64,000 bases of DNA from an uncultured Oscillibacter sp. (GCA_910577405.1 CAJTMG010000007.1:1-64000); one strand, 5' to 3'. Counted from the first letter of the stretch, positions 31,398-40,252 are shown. Made by a program: numbers and translations. The notes: generated by a model not told the origin, from the sequence alone.

Positions 31398-32518
31398 AGA
31401 AGCGGCGGATTCCGGCAATCCTGCTGGGCGTGCTGCTGATGGCGGAATTTATCCGGGAATATCCCTGGATCGCGGCCTTTGCGGGGATCTGGCTGGCGTT
31501 AATGCTGGGATGGATCGCGCATGACATGATAAAGGACCGCCGGAACCGGAAGCGGTCAGAGGAAGCGCGGTCAAAGGCGGAGGAAGCAGCCCGGAACCGC
31601 CGGAACCGGAAGTACCAGAAGTCCCGCTACACCCCGGAGGACCGTGCCGCGCTGGAAGCCCACATACAGGAAAAACTGGGTCCGGTCATCCGCCTGGACC
31701 GGGAGACGGAGTCAAAACGCCTGCCCATAGACGCGGTTCTGCTGGGACCCGCGGAAGGCTGTCCCTGCTGGCGGGCGGCGACGGCAGGACTGGGCGCCTG
31801 CGAAGGGGAATGGCCTCGGGCGGAAATGGTCATTCCTCTGGGGCCGGACTGGGACCCGGATGATCTGACTCCCTTCCGGCTTCTGCGGGACGCGGCGCGG
31901 CAGTTTCTGGTGTCCCAGGGCTGGATAGGGCCTGGAAGCGCGTGCCGGGGAAGCGTGCCGTTTATCAACGCGGGCTTTGCAGGGGCGGTGCTGTACGATA
32001 CCCTGAAAGACCTGCCGGATATGGAGTCTGCCAGTCTTCCCGGCGCGGGTCCCGTGATGTTCTATTGGTTGATTCCCCTGAAAAAGGCGGAATGGGACTA
32101 TGCGGGAGAACGGGGCCTTGACGCGCTGGAACGCCGTATGGAAAACCCGGCCAGCTACCGGAACCGTGAGCCGTGGGTGGACGCGGGGACATGGTTTGAG
32201 GAAGATATCATGCCGTTCGCCTGGTCCTGTGACGGCGAGCTGTACTGTCTGGGCTTGCAGGAAATGGGCTGGTTCCGTCAGCTGTTCGTACGGGTGGGCA
32301 TCCAGGAATGCGGCTGGGGGATGGAATCTCTTGCCGAAGCGTACCTGTACAAGTACCAGCGGGAGGACGTGCCGTTTGTAGAATTTTCCTGTGACAAGAC
32401 AAGTTTTTTTGCGGCGTCCCGGGACGAGGAGATCATGCGGAAGCTGGCCCTTGGATTAAGCGACCTTCTGCGTTACCGACCGGATGCTGCGCTGTCCATG
32501 CTGCTTTCGGACCGATAA
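31394..32518 (+). CDS. Membrane-anchored protein with suppressor-of-fused-like domain
   Basis: A 374-residue protein. An N-terminal hydrophobic region (about 8-45) is followed by a basic coiled segment (KDRRNRKRSEEARSKAEEAA). The remainder recalls the suppressor-of-fused domain, with EMVIPLGPDWDPDD, a WFR core and a closing LSDLLRYRPDAALSML. In bacteria such domains often occur in polymorphic-toxin immunity proteins, but no toxin is nearby. The membership call is by eye and uncertain. It overlaps the transporter gene by 4 bases and may be a housekeeping membrane protein. Confidence 0.55.
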   Translation: MKKRRIPAILLGVLLMAEFIREYPWIAAFAGIWLALMLGWIAHDMIKDRRNRKRSEEARSKAEEAARNRRNRKYQKSRYTPEDRAALEAHIQEKLGPVIRLDRETESKRLPIDAVLLGPAEGCPCWRAATAGLGACEGEWPRAEMVIPLGPDWDPDDLTPFRLLRDAARQFLVSQGWIGPGSACRGSVPFINAGFAGAVLYDTLKDLPDMESASLPGAGPVMFYWLIPLKKAEWDYAGERGLDALERRMENPASYRNREPWVDAGTWFEEDIMPFAWSCDGELYCLGLQEMGWFRQLFVRVGIQECGWGMESLAEAYLYKYQREDVPFVEFSCDKTSFFAASRDEEIMRKLALGLSDLLRYRPDAALSMLLSDR

Positions 32519-32592
32519 TCTGAAATTCACCTGGCATGGGCTGTTTCTGAGGGCAAAGGGCATTTTCAGAATCGAGAGGGGGAAATCGTATT

Positions 32593-33066
32593 ATGAGAGC
32601 AAAGGTAAGGATCGTACCCATGACGGCGGACCATTTGGATGAGGCTGCGGCTCTGGAACGCGTCTGCTTTTCGGACCCGTGGTCGAGGAATATGCTGGCG
32701 GAAGAGCTGGACAATGCGCTTGCGGCGTTTCTGGCGGCTCTGGACGGTACTGGAGCGGTTGTGGGCTACGCGGGATTGCAGGTCGTGCTGGACGAGGGCT
32801 ATATCCTGAACATCGCGGTGCGTCCGGACTGCCGCCGCCAGCAGATCGCGTCCCAGCTGTTAGAAGTCTTCATCAATTTTGCCCAGGGGAACCGGCTGTC
32901 GTTTCTGACCCTGGAGGTCCGCGCTTCCAACGCCCCGGCAATTGCGCTTTATGAACGCTGGGGCTTTGCGGAAGCGGGCCGCCGCCGGAATTACTACGAG
33001 CATCCAAGGGAGGACGCGGTGATTATGACCCGGGAATTCAAGTACAAAAAGGAAGGAACAGACTGA
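32593..33066 (+). CDS. rimI: Ribosomal protein S18-alanine N-acetyltransferase
   Basis: A 157-residue GNAT enzyme: FSDPWSRNMLAEEL near the start, the acetyl-CoA loop RPDCRRQQIASQLL (QxxGxG/A class), LEVRASNAPAIALYERWGF and RRRNYYEHPREDAVIM are typical of RimI, which acetylates the N-terminus of S18. The GxG of the loop is QQIAS here, a mild variant. It shares one base with the next GNAT gene, and tsaD follows, an association common to rimI. Confidence 0.92.
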   Translation: MRAKVRIVPMTADHLDEAAALERVCFSDPWSRNMLAEELDNALAAFLAALDGTGAVVGYAGLQVVLDEGYILNIAVRPDCRRQQIASQLLEVFINFAQGNRLSFLTLEVRASNAPAIALYERWGFAEAGRRRNYYEHPREDAVIMTREFKYKKEGTD

Positions 33067-33677
33067 TGGAACTGCATATAGCGACGCCGGAGCAGACCGC
33101 CCTTGCGTACGAACGGGATATGAAGCAGGCGTTTCCGGTAGCGGAGCTGAAGCCGTTGGCAAACATCCAGGCCATGTGCGCGGACGGCTGTTACCAGGCA
33201 TGGTGCCTGTTTGAGGGCGAGGAAATCATAGGGGAATGCTTTCTCTGGCTGGGGCATCCGGGCTGGGGTCTGCTGGATTACCTCTGCGTAGCGGAAAGCC
33301 ACCGGAACCAAGGTCTTGGGGCGGTGATTCTGGAGAAGATCCAGCAGGCGGAGCCAGGAATGGTGATTTTTGGCGAGAGCGAGGCCCCGGAACACGCCCC
33401 GGACCCGGAATTAGCGTCGCGGCGGCTGGGGTTCTATGCCCGGAACGGTCTGCGCACGGCGGGCTATGACACGGAGCTGTTTGGGGTGCATTACAAGACC
33501 CTCTATTTCGCGCCGGAGCCGGTGGAGGACGCGCGCCTGATGGAGGAACACCGTTTTATTTACCAGAACCGTTTCCCGGCGAAGAAATACGAAAAATACG
33601 TCCGGATACCGAGAGATCCCAACGCGGGTCCCGGAATCAAGACGGCGTGGAATGAAGACGAGGAGGACGAGGGATGA
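33066..33677 (+). CDS. GNAT-family N-acetyltransferase
   Basis: A 203-residue acetyltransferase with the acetyl-CoA segment LLDYLCVAESHRNQGLGAVIL (motif A core RNQGLG). The remainder, with a GLRTAGYDTELFGVHYKTLYF beta-hairpin region, is not specific to a known substrate. The last 50 residues are charged (KKYEKYVRI, then EDEEDEG). It is overlapped by rimI at its start and by tsaD (ATGA-type, 4 bases) at its end, so it belongs to the same translational unit. Confidence 0.83.
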   Translation: MELHIATPEQTALAYERDMKQAFPVAELKPLANIQAMCADGCYQAWCLFEGEEIIGECFLWLGHPGWGLLDYLCVAESHRNQGLGAVILEKIQQAEPGMVIFGESEAPEHAPDPELASRRLGFYARNGLRTAGYDTELFGVHYKTLYFAPEPVEDARLMEEHRFIYQNRFPAKKYEKYVRIPRDPNAGPGIKTAWNEDEEDEG

Positions 33678-34684
33678 AGATACTGGCCTTTGAATCCACC
33701 TGCGACGAGACGGCGGCGGCGGTAGTGGAGGACGGCAGGCGGGTCCTTTCCGACGTCATAGCTTCCCAGGCGGATATGCACGCCCTTTACGGAGGGGTGG
33801 TTCCGGAGATCGCGTCCCGGAAGCACGTGGAGACCATCGCGGCCCTGACGGAAAAGGCGCTGTCCGACGCAGGCTGCACCCGTGCTGACATTGATGCCGT
33901 TGCGGTATCCTACGCCCCCGGCCTGATCGGAGCGGTGCTGGTAGGCCTGAGCTTTGCCAAATCCGCGGCGCTGGGGCTTGGGGTGCCTTTGATTCCGGTG
34001 CATCATATCCGGGGCCATATCGCGGCGAATTATCTGGCGTTCCCAGGGCTGGAGCCGCCCTTTTTAGCTCTGGCCATGTCCGGAGGGAATACGCTGCTGA
34101 TCGACGTGGAAGGCTATACGGAAATGCGGATACTGGGCGGCACCAGGGACGACGCGGCGGGGGAGTGCTTCGACAAGGCGGCCCGGGTGCTGGGACTGCC
34201 CTACCCCGGCGGGAAGCCCATAGACGAGCTTGCGCGGACGTCGGCGGGCGGAGTGTACAAGCTGCCCCAGGCCCATGTGGACGGCGCGCCGCTGGACCTG
34301 AGCTTTTCCGGTCTGAAAACGGCGGTGGTGAATCTGGTCCATCACGCGGAGCAGACGGGGGAGCCGCTGGACCGCGGAGCCTTGGCGCGGGATTTCACCC
34401 AGGCGGTCAGCGACGCGTTGGTGCCCCGGGCGATGGAAGCGGCGCGTCAGGCTGGCCGGACAGTCATCACGGCGGCGGGAGGCGTGGCGGCCAACAGCAT
34501 CATCCGCCGGGACCTTGAGGAAGCCTGCCGGAAAGCGGGATACCAGCTCTATCTGCCGCCTCTGAAGCTCTGCGGGGACAACGGGGCTATGATTGGCGCC
34601 CAGGGGTATTATGAATATCTGGCGGGTCATACGGCAGGCATGGAGCTGAACGCCTACGCCACGCGGGACATTTCTTTGAATTAG
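33674..34684 (+). CDS. tsaD: tRNA N6-adenosine threonylcarbamoyltransferase
   Basis: A 336-residue ASKHA-fold enzyme that adds threonylcarbamoyl to A37 of tRNAs reading ANN codons. It has ILAFESTCDETAAA, PGLIGAVLVGL, the metal-binding histidines His111 and His115 in HHIRGH, MSGGNT and CGDNGAMI near the end. Length is normal. Its partners TsaB and TsaE are not in the window. It is coupled to the two acetyltransferase genes upstream. Confidence 0.97.
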   Translation: MKILAFESTCDETAAAVVEDGRRVLSDVIASQADMHALYGGVVPEIASRKHVETIAALTEKALSDAGCTRADIDAVAVSYAPGLIGAVLVGLSFAKSAALGLGVPLIPVHHIRGHIAANYLAFPGLEPPFLALAMSGGNTLLIDVEGYTEMRILGGTRDDAAGECFDKAARVLGLPYPGGKPIDELARTSAGGVYKLPQAHVDGAPLDLSFSGLKTAVVNLVHHAEQTGEPLDRGALARDFTQAVSDALVPRAMEAARQAGRTVITAAGGVAANSIIRRDLEEACRKAGYQLYLPPLKLCGDNGAMIGAQGYYEYLAGHTAGMELNAYATRDISLN

Positions 34685-34723
34685 GAATGAGGGATTTTTC
34701 GGTATGGAGGATTCCGGGAGATA
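34684..34723. repeat. Dispersed intergenic repeat, short copy C
   Basis: TTAGGAATGAGGGATTTTTC and GGAGGATTCCGGGAG follow the tsaD stop directly. They resemble one arm of the elements at 14395 and 24373, without the complementary arm. Confidence 0.35.
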
Positions 34724-34772
34724 AGGCGTTTTTTCATATCAGAGGGATTCCGGGAAGAAAGGGAACGGAACA

Positions 34773-35546
34773 ATGGAATATCAGATTCTGGCGGTAGGAG
34801 ACATCGTAGGAGAACCAGGCCTGCGGCATCTGGAGAAGGTACTGCGGCCCCTGCAAAAGTGGAAGAAGATTGCGTTTACAGTAGTGAATGGCGAGAACGC
34901 GTCCGGGGTAGGCTTGACCCGTGACCAGGCGGAGCGCATCCGGGACGCGGGAGCTGACGCGGTGACGCTGGGGAATCACGCGTTCGGGAGACCGCAGATC
35001 AAAGAGTTCCTGGACGACACGCCGTGGCTTTTGCGTCCGGCCAACTACACAGGCAGAGCGCCGGGGCATGGCTGGGAGATTTTTGACCTTGGCGGCGTCC
35101 GGATACGGGTCATCAATCTGATTGGCCGCTGTGACCTGGCATGGGGGGCGGACAATCCCTTTACGCTTGCGGACCGTCTGCTGGAGAAAGGCCAGGCGGA
35201 TTTTACGCTGATAGATTTCCATGCCGAGGCCACCAGCGAAAAACTCGCCATGGGCTACTATCTGGACGGCCGTGCCTCCGCGCTCTGGGGGACCCATACC
35301 CACGTGCCCACGGCGGACGAGCGGGTTTACCCCAAAGGCACAGGCTATATCACGGACCTCGGCATGACGGGCCCCATAGAATCGGTGCTGGGCGTGGAGG
35401 CATGGCAGTCAGTGGAGGGCTTTCTGGGCGGTTTGCCGGGACGCTACAAGCAGCCGGACGGGCCATGTAAAATGCAGGGCGCGATTTTCACCCTGGACAG
35501 CGGCACAGGGCTTTGCACGGCTGTAGAGCGAATCGACGTGCGCTAG
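34773..35546 (+). CDS. ymdB: YmdB-family metallophosphoesterase
   Basis: A 257-residue calcineurin-like phosphodiesterase with the family's metal motifs: GDIVGEPG, NGENASGVGLT, TLGNHAF and GTHTHVPTAD. YmdB of Bacillus hydrolyses cyclic nucleotides and influences biofilm and sporulation decisions. The GNHVWD segment of the family is GNHAFG here. AAAGGGAACGG precedes the ATG. It closes the polA to ymdB run. Confidence 0.9.
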   Translation: MEYQILAVGDIVGEPGLRHLEKVLRPLQKWKKIAFTVVNGENASGVGLTRDQAERIRDAGADAVTLGNHAFGRPQIKEFLDDTPWLLRPANYTGRAPGHGWEIFDLGGVRIRVINLIGRCDLAWGADNPFTLADRLLEKGQADFTLIDFHAEATSEKLAMGYYLDGRASALWGTHTHVPTADERVYPKGTGYITDLGMTGPIESVLGVEAWQSVEGFLGGLPGRYKQPDGPCKMQGAIFTLDSGTGLCTAVERIDVR

Positions 35547-35602
35547 ACCTGAAAGCAAAAACACCCTCGCACAAATTTTTGTCGGAAGTACTGCTTTTTT
35601 TG

Positions 35603-35631
35603 TTGCAATTTCTGAATATCTGTGTTATAAT
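35603..35631 (+). promoter_or_regulatory. Promoter of the frameshifted small gene
   Basis: TTGCAA (35603-35608) and TATAAT (35626-35631) with a 17-base spacer, 30 bases before the GTG start. Confidence 0.7.
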
Positions 35632-35661
35632 GATGAAAATTCTGGCAATGGAGGAGGTTTT

Positions 35662-35951
35662 GTGCGTTACGATGCAAGATTTTGCGTAGCCGTTCGGGGA
35701 CCGCTGGAACAGGTGCGGAAACTGCCTGAGCTGCCTCAGGAATGGTTTGCCTCGCTGAATGAGAGCGACCAGACGGGAGAAGTAAAGTCGGATGTTAAAA
35801 TGTTGGAGCGTTCCTTTGGGACGAAGACGGGAACGAGTATTTCCTGGGCAGCGTGATTGACGTGGATGAAAACGGTATCGACTCTAAGGTGGACTGGGAT
35901 CTCTCCGACGACAGTGGGTGGATTCCCAAAAGCCTGTTTAATAACTCCTGA
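35662..35951 (+). pseudogene. Frameshifted small gene, unknown family
   Basis: A GTG start with GGAGGAGG opens a frame reading RYDARFCVAVRGPLEQV through VKMLERS. At about 35805-35816 the reading passes to another frame (minus one relative to the first) with FLWDEDGNEYFLGSVIDV through DDSGWIPKSLFNNS, ending at TGA 35949-35951. The first frame ends soon after the shift (SISWAA). Together the parts give a protein of about 95 residues, and the second part matches the end of the 8831 frame. A single indel, a sequence error, or programmed slippage would each explain it. Promoter and terminator are intact. Confidence 0.6.
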
Positions 35952-35968
35952 ATCCCATTTATAAAATA

Positions 35969-36010
35969 CGCCCCCTCTGCCATGACGTTTCTGGCAAAGG
36001 GAGCGTTTTC
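35969..36010. terminator. Bidirectional terminator
   Basis: CGCCCCCTCTGCC pairs with GGCAAAGGGAGCG, followed by TTTTCTT. It lies between the frameshifted gene and the convergent YbaK-type gene. Confidence 0.75.
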
Positions 36011-36496
36011 TTATTCCTCCGGCGGATTCCAGCCCTTGCACACGTCCACCCACTGACGGAAATTGGAGGCGTACCGTTCCAGTTCGGCGCAGGTCATTTC
36101 CACGGCACTGTTGGCGCTTCCGGCGGCGGGAAAGACGGTCTGGAACCGTTTCAGGGACGCGTCCAGGTAGACCCCCACGTCCTCCGGCAGGGCAAAGGGA
36201 CAGACGCCGCCCACATCGTGGCCAATCAAGGTATGGGCTTCGTCATGGGTAAGCATTTTGGCCTTGGTATGGAACTGGGCCTTATACTTGCCGTTGTCCA
36301 CCTTAGCGTCTCCGGCGGCGACAATGAGGATCGGGCCGTCGGGAGTTTTGAAGCTGAGGGTTTTTGCGATACGGGCCTCTTCCACTCCTACCGCCTGGGC
36401 CGCCAGTTCGACCGTGGCGGAAGAAACGGTGAATTCCTGAATCCGGCCCGCAATTCCGAGACCGTCGAAATAGGCGCGCACTTTCTGAATTGACAT
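36011..36496 (-). CDS. YbaK/ProX-type aminoacyl-tRNA deacylase
   Basis: A 161-residue protein of the YbaK/aminoacyl-tRNA-editing family, which hydrolyses mischarged tRNA such as Cys- or Ala-tRNA-Pro. Visible features are ARIAKTLSFKT with the conserved lysine, a VDNGKYK segment, DVGGVCPFALP (GGVSPF family loop) and SANSAVEMTC. The start at 36496 follows AAAGGATG. The gene has its own promoter at 36547-36575. Confidence 0.88.
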   Translation of the reverse strand: MSIQKVRAYFDGLGIAGRIQEFTVSSATVELAAQAVGVEEARIAKTLSFKTPDGPILIVAAGDAKVDNGKYKAQFHTKAKMLTHDEAHTLIGHDVGGVCPFALPEDVGVYLDASLKRFQTVFPAAGSANSAVEMTCAELERYASNFRQWVDVCKGWNPPEE

Positions 36497-36546
36497 GAAT
36501 ACAGCATCCTTTCTTTGCGGCAGAGCCGTCGTATGTTCCGGAAAGC

Positions 36547-36575
36547 ATTGTAACGCAAAAACGCGCCCGCCGCAA
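36547..36575 (-). promoter_or_regulatory. Promoter of the YbaK-type gene
   Basis: On the minus strand TTGCGG (36570-36575) and TACAAT (36547-36552) are 17 bases apart, about 50 bases before the start codon. Confidence 0.55.
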
Positions 36576-36650
36576 GAGTTTCCATCGGTTTTGCGAAAAA
36601 TGGCCCTTGTGTCCTCACGCCGTAAGCAAGCCCAAAAAGGCATATAAAGA

Positions 36651-36689
36651 AAGGGGAGCAGTCTGAAACGGACCGCTTCCCTTTTTATT
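36651..36689 (+). terminator. Orphan terminator
   Basis: AAGGGGAGCAGTC pairs with GACCGCTTCCCTT, followed by TTTATTATTTT. No plus-strand gene ends here; the stretch 36580-36650 before it might be a small RNA. On the minus strand it is also followed by T-rich sequence, but no gene lies upstream. Confidence 0.55.
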
Positions 36690-36834
36690 ATTTTGCGCCT
36701 GTTTCCATATGCGCTCTGTCTGGCCATTCTTGTTTGTTTCCAGTTTGTTATGATTTGTTATCAATTTGTAATTTCTTTTTCTATAGGAACCTTCATACTG
36801 AAAAAAATATGACTTCATGGAAGGAGCGTTGCAT

Positions 36835-38142
36835 ATGCGCTGTTTCAGGATATTGCCCCTCCTGCTGGCTTGCCTGCTGACCCTGACTGCCTGCAGCAAG
36901 CAGACGGCCCCGGTACAGGATCCGTCTCCCGACGCCCTGACGTTATTTGACTGCGGCGGACTACAGGCGGCGCTGCCCAGCGGATATCTGGATCTGCTGC
37001 ATATAGAGCGGAACGCCGGGACTGCGGACGGTCAGACGTTTTTGCTTTCCGTGTATGAGAAGGCTTCCTATGACTACGCGCAGTCGGAATATGGGGAGAC
37101 GGGCGGCTTCCTCTTTGGACTGATGGCGTTGGATCAGGCGGCCTTCGAGCAGTTCATAGGCTCGGACGGCTCCGGCATTGACATATTCGCCGCCGACGGA
37201 CAGCGCTACTATGCCTATACGTACCCCACCGACGTGCAGTACCTTCGTCCGGACGGGGAACTGGATACGGAAAGCGAGGACTGGAAGCTCTGGGAGAAAC
37301 TGAACGAAATCGGCCCCTCTGTACGGGAAGACTTCCTGACCCGGAATCAGCTCCAGACGTTCAGCATCCAGGACCTTGCCAGCCAGCCCTTTGCCCTGGA
37401 CGAAACCCACGTCTGTCTCCGGTACTACCCTTACTTCCTTCGGGACGGCGATACCCGCATTTATTACAACCTTCTGCTCAGTCAGCCGGCCCGTCAGGGA
37501 GAAGGAGGCGTCTGGGCGGTGGAACGCTGGATCAACGAGTTTGGCATCCAGGCGCTTTACTTCCCCGACAGCGGACGGCCTGCGGCGGAGTATTACGCGG
37601 ACCTCCAGGCGGAAAGCGGGAACCATCCGGAACTCCTGACGCCGTTCGGAGCCGCGGCGGTCTTTGTGTCGGAGTACTTCGGACATGAAACGGCGGAAGA
37701 CAGCTTTGAATGGGTTTCCGAATTGGACCAGGAGTATATGGAGCGGAACCAGCGTCTTCAGAAGATTGTGCTGGACCTGATAGCCGGCCGGAACGTGGAC
37801 CCGCTGGCGCTTCTGGACTGCGCGGGCGATACCACAGCGGACAACTGGGGCGTGCTGGGCCGGTCGCTCTACGGGTCCGATTGGTTCCAGCCCCTGATGC
37901 AGGCCATCGCATCAGCCGCCGTAGGGGGAGAGCAGGCCCGCCGGGACCGGAATATGATGTCCTTCTATCTGGCTGTGCAGGACGCTGAGACCGATTTCCG
38001 CACACCTTTGCAGTCCGTCCTCTCCCGGCAGAACGAGGCAGACCCCGACGCGTTCCTGACAGCCCTGGCAGACTTCACGGCAGAGGAAAACGCCGTATTG
38101 GGAGCCGCTGTCGGGGATATCGGAAACCGCGGGGCAGAGTAA
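36835..38142 (+). CDS. Large lipoprotein of unknown function
   Basis: A 435-residue lipoprotein with signal peptide and lipobox LTAC (cysteine about 17). The mature part is acidic, rich in aromatic residues (YYAYTYP, RYYPYFLRDGD, SDWFQPLM) and has no motif I recognise. It includes a segment resembling RsgI or DUF4309-type surface proteins only in general style. GGAAGGAGCG precedes the ATG at 36835; the earlier in-frame ATG at 36817 lies before this site. It is a single-gene unit with its own terminator. Confidence 0.75.
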   Translation: MRCFRILPLLLACLLTLTACSKQTAPVQDPSPDALTLFDCGGLQAALPSGYLDLLHIERNAGTADGQTFLLSVYEKASYDYAQSEYGETGGFLFGLMALDQAAFEQFIGSDGSGIDIFAADGQRYYAYTYPTDVQYLRPDGELDTESEDWKLWEKLNEIGPSVREDFLTRNQLQTFSIQDLASQPFALDETHVCLRYYPYFLRDGDTRIYYNLLLSQPARQGEGGVWAVERWINEFGIQALYFPDSGRPAAEYYADLQAESGNHPELLTPFGAAAVFVSEYFGHETAEDSFEWVSELDQEYMERNQRLQKIVLDLIAGRNVDPLALLDCAGDTTADNWGVLGRSLYGSDWFQPLMQAIASAAVGGEQARRDRNMMSFYLAVQDAETDFRTPLQSVLSRQNEADPDAFLTALADFTAEENAVLGAAVGDIGNRGAE

Positions 38143-38222
38143 ACCGAATGCGGAAAAGACCTCCGGTTTTGCCACGGCGCGCCGGAATCCCAAGGATTTC
38201 CCCGTAAGCCGCTTATATGAAA

Positions 38223-38260
38223 ACAGACCGCCATTGACAATCCCGGCGGCCTGTTTTTTT
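38223..38260. terminator. Terminator after the lipoprotein gene
   Basis: AACAGACCGCC pairs with GGCGGCCTGTT, followed by TTTTT. The convergent HTH gene ends 13 bases further on. Confidence 0.8.
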
Positions 38261-38272
38261 ATTTCCGGCGAT

Positions 38273-38467
38273 TTATTCCTCCCAGAACAATTCGTCAAGG
38301 GTCTTCCCCAGTACCCGGCAGATGGACCGGCAGAGCTTGATGGTAGGGTTATAGTCCCCCTTCTCAATGGCGTTGATGGTCTGCCTGGAAACCCCTACAG
38401 CGTCCGCAAGGTCCTGCTGGCTCATGTCCAACGCTGCCCGGGCCGATTTCATCCTCAGATTCTTCAT
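38273..38467 (-). CDS. Small Cro/CI-type HTH regulator
   Basis: A 64-residue DNA-binding protein with the helix-turn-helix MSQQDLADAVGVSRQTINAI and the ending VLGKTLDELFW, as in the YozG/PlcR-like stand-alone regulators. Its ATG overlaps the stop of the preceding membrane protein gene (ATGA), so the two are coupled. In this common pairing the regulator controls the operon it sits in. Confidence 0.9.
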   Translation of the reverse strand: MKNLRMKSARAALDMSQQDLADAVGVSRQTINAIEKGDYNPTIKLCRSICRVLGKTLDELFWEE

Positions 38468-38982
38468 TCGTCTTTTCCGTTTCTGCACAGGCGGTTCCGG
38501 ACTATGTACACAATCAGGATGAACAGCGTCAGCACACCGGCAATGGGATTTACCGCCCTGAAGGTCAGCACGCCGTCCTCTGTCAGCGTGCCGTCCAGCA
38601 GGCTCATAGCCCCGAAGCCCAGATTCACTGCCGACAGGATTGCGAACGCTGTAATAATCTGTTTGGGCTTCTCCCGGAGGCTCAGGTAGGCGTCCCGGCA
38701 GATGCACGTTACCGCAAAGACCCCCATGCTCAGCGCTATACAGATGGTCACGCCTGCCAGCACGTCGCACCAGTGGCCTACCGCCAGTTCCGTCGCGCCG
38801 TAGGCATACAGACAGACCACCAGCGTAAGGAATCCGTACTGGAACGCTTTCCCCCGGGCCAGTTCCTGCCGTTCGTCGAAGTGCATATCCAGTACCTTTT
38901 TCTTGAACAGAATGGCAACCAGGACAATCCCCGCCAGCATCCCTGTCAGTATCCCCAACAGTAATCCAAAATGATAAGACAT
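38464..38982 (-). CDS. Four- to five-helix membrane protein paired with HTH regulator
   Basis: A 172-residue integral membrane protein with a first hydrophobic segment at 5-27, a conserved-looking cytoplasmic DMHFDERQELARGKAFQYG loop, and three or four further helices. The DERQ-RGKAF loop is typical of DUF-class membrane proteins found next to small HTH genes. The function is not known. GGAGG lies 6 bases before the ATG and a strong promoter precedes it. Confidence 0.8.
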   Translation of the reverse strand: MSYHFGLLLGILTGMLAGIVLVAILFKKKVLDMHFDERQELARGKAFQYGFLTLVVCLYAYGATELAVGHWCDVLAGVTICIALSMGVFAVTCICRDAYLSLREKPKQIITAFAILSAVNLGFGAMSLLDGTLTEDGVLTFRAVNPIAGVLTLFILIVYIVRNRLCRNGKDE

Positions 38983-39011
38983 AATATCAACCTCCTTGAT
39001 GTTCTAAAAGC

Positions 39012-39040
39012 ATCCTATCACACATATAGCATTTTGTCAA
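39012..39040 (-). promoter_or_regulatory. Promoter of the membrane protein/HTH pair
   Basis: On the minus strand TTGACA (39035-39040) and TAGGAT (39012-39017) with a 17-base spacer, about 30 bases before the start. The region is A+T-rich on both sides. Confidence 0.7.
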
Positions 39041-39156
39041 TTATATTTTACTTTTTAGCGCTTAAATTCGTCTTCTAATTCAAAAGAAGAGAGAGGACTG
39101 AAAATCCCCTCCCGTCAGGACATCGTATCGAAGCCGCTGGTTTTTCTTTGGAAGGG

Positions 39157-39873
39157 CTAATTTTGAGTCCCCTTCCGTTCCTCAATCTGTCGGTAAAGGC
39201 AGGCAAGACCGTCGGAGAGGCCGCCGACCTGATCGATCAAGCCCAGTTCCACGGCTTCCTCTCCGTACACGACGCTGCCCACATCCGCAGCCATATCGTC
39301 CTTTTTGAGCATCAGCGCCTGGAAGTCGTCCCCGGAAATCCGGCTGTGCTTTGCGACGAAAGCCACGATGCGTTCCTGAAGACGCTCAAAATAATGGTAG
39401 GTCTGGGGGGCGGCAATGACGGTACCGCTCATACGCACAGGATGGATGGTCATAGCGGCAGAGGGCACCGCGAAGCTCCGCCGGGCCGCTACCGCCAGAG
39501 GGACGCCGATGGAATGGCTTCCGCCGAGAACGATGGAGACAGTAGGCTTGGTCATGCCCGCGATCAGCTCCGCAATGGCAAGGCCTGCCTCCACATCGCC
39601 GCCGACGGTGTTCAGGAGGAAGAGCACACCGTCCACCTCCTCGCTTTCCTCCAGCTTGGCAAGGAGGGGCAGGACGTGCTCGTATTTGGTGGTCTTGGTG
39701 TTGGAGGACGCCGTCATATGGCCCTCAATCTGCCCGATGATGGTCAGACAGTAGACGCTGCCATGGGGCGTGCGGGTGATGGCCGAGCCGAAATCCAGTA
39801 TGCCCTGGGTATCCTTTCCGGCGGATTCTTCGTTGGTGTTTTCCGGTTCGGTGGTCTTGTTGGGTTCAGTCAT
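39157..39873 (-). CDS. ClpP-like serine protease of the TepA/YlxN-type group
   Basis: A 238-residue protein with the ClpP/crotonase fold: GQIEGH, LLNTVGGDVEAGLAIAELI, the catalytic-serine region LGGSHSIGVPLAVAA and MTIHPVRMSG. TepA of Bacillus, a cytoplasmic ClpP relative, is linked to export of secreted proteins and to sporulation. The first 40 residues are polar and rich in E, T and N. The start at 39873 has GCGAGGG upstream. It stands alone. Confidence 0.8.
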   Translation of the reverse strand: MTEPNKTTEPENTNEESAGKDTQGILDFGSAITRTPHGSVYCLTIIGQIEGHMTASSNTKTTKYEHVLPLLAKLEESEEVDGVLFLLNTVGGDVEAGLAIAELIAGMTKPTVSIVLGGSHSIGVPLAVAARRSFAVPSAAMTIHPVRMSGTVIAAPQTYHYFERLQERIVAFVAKHSRISGDDFQALMLKKDDMAADVGSVVYGEEAVELGLIDQVGGLSDGLACLYRQIEERKGTQN

Positions 39874-40072
39874 AGTATCCCTCGCTTTCCCTTGTATTTT
39901 CCGCAGCTTTTCCAAAAATACACCTGTCCTGAAGGATTTCTTACAGCTTTGTAAGATACGGCCCCAAACTGTAAGACAAATCCATAGCTTCCAGCACCGT
40001 GAATCTGCTATACTAAGGGCAGTTCAAGGGAAACAGAACATTTTCGACATTCTGATGACGGAGGGATTTATA

Positions 40073-40243
40073 ATGAAAAGCATTCTGACCGCGGTCCTGG
40101 TGATGATGGCAATTATCGCAGTACAGATGGGCCTGTCCTACACGTTCAGCTTCCATGTGGGGGAAACGTTCTCCAAAACCGCCGTTTCCATCCTGTATCT
40201 GTACGTTGTATGCAGGATGTTCCGGAAACGGAAAGCCGCCTGA
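40073..40243 (+). CDS. Small membrane protein
   Basis: A 56-residue protein with two hydrophobic segments (ILTAVLVMMAIIAVQMGLSY and AVSILYLYVV) and a basic end (RMFRKRKAA). The ATG at 40073 has CGGAGGG 8 bases upstream and the gene is followed by a strong terminator, which supports it as real. The family is not recognised. Confidence 0.7.
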   Translation: MKSILTAVLVMMAIIAVQMGLSYTFSFHVGETFSKTAVSILYLYVVCRMFRKRKAA

Positions 40244-40252
40244 CAGATTCCG

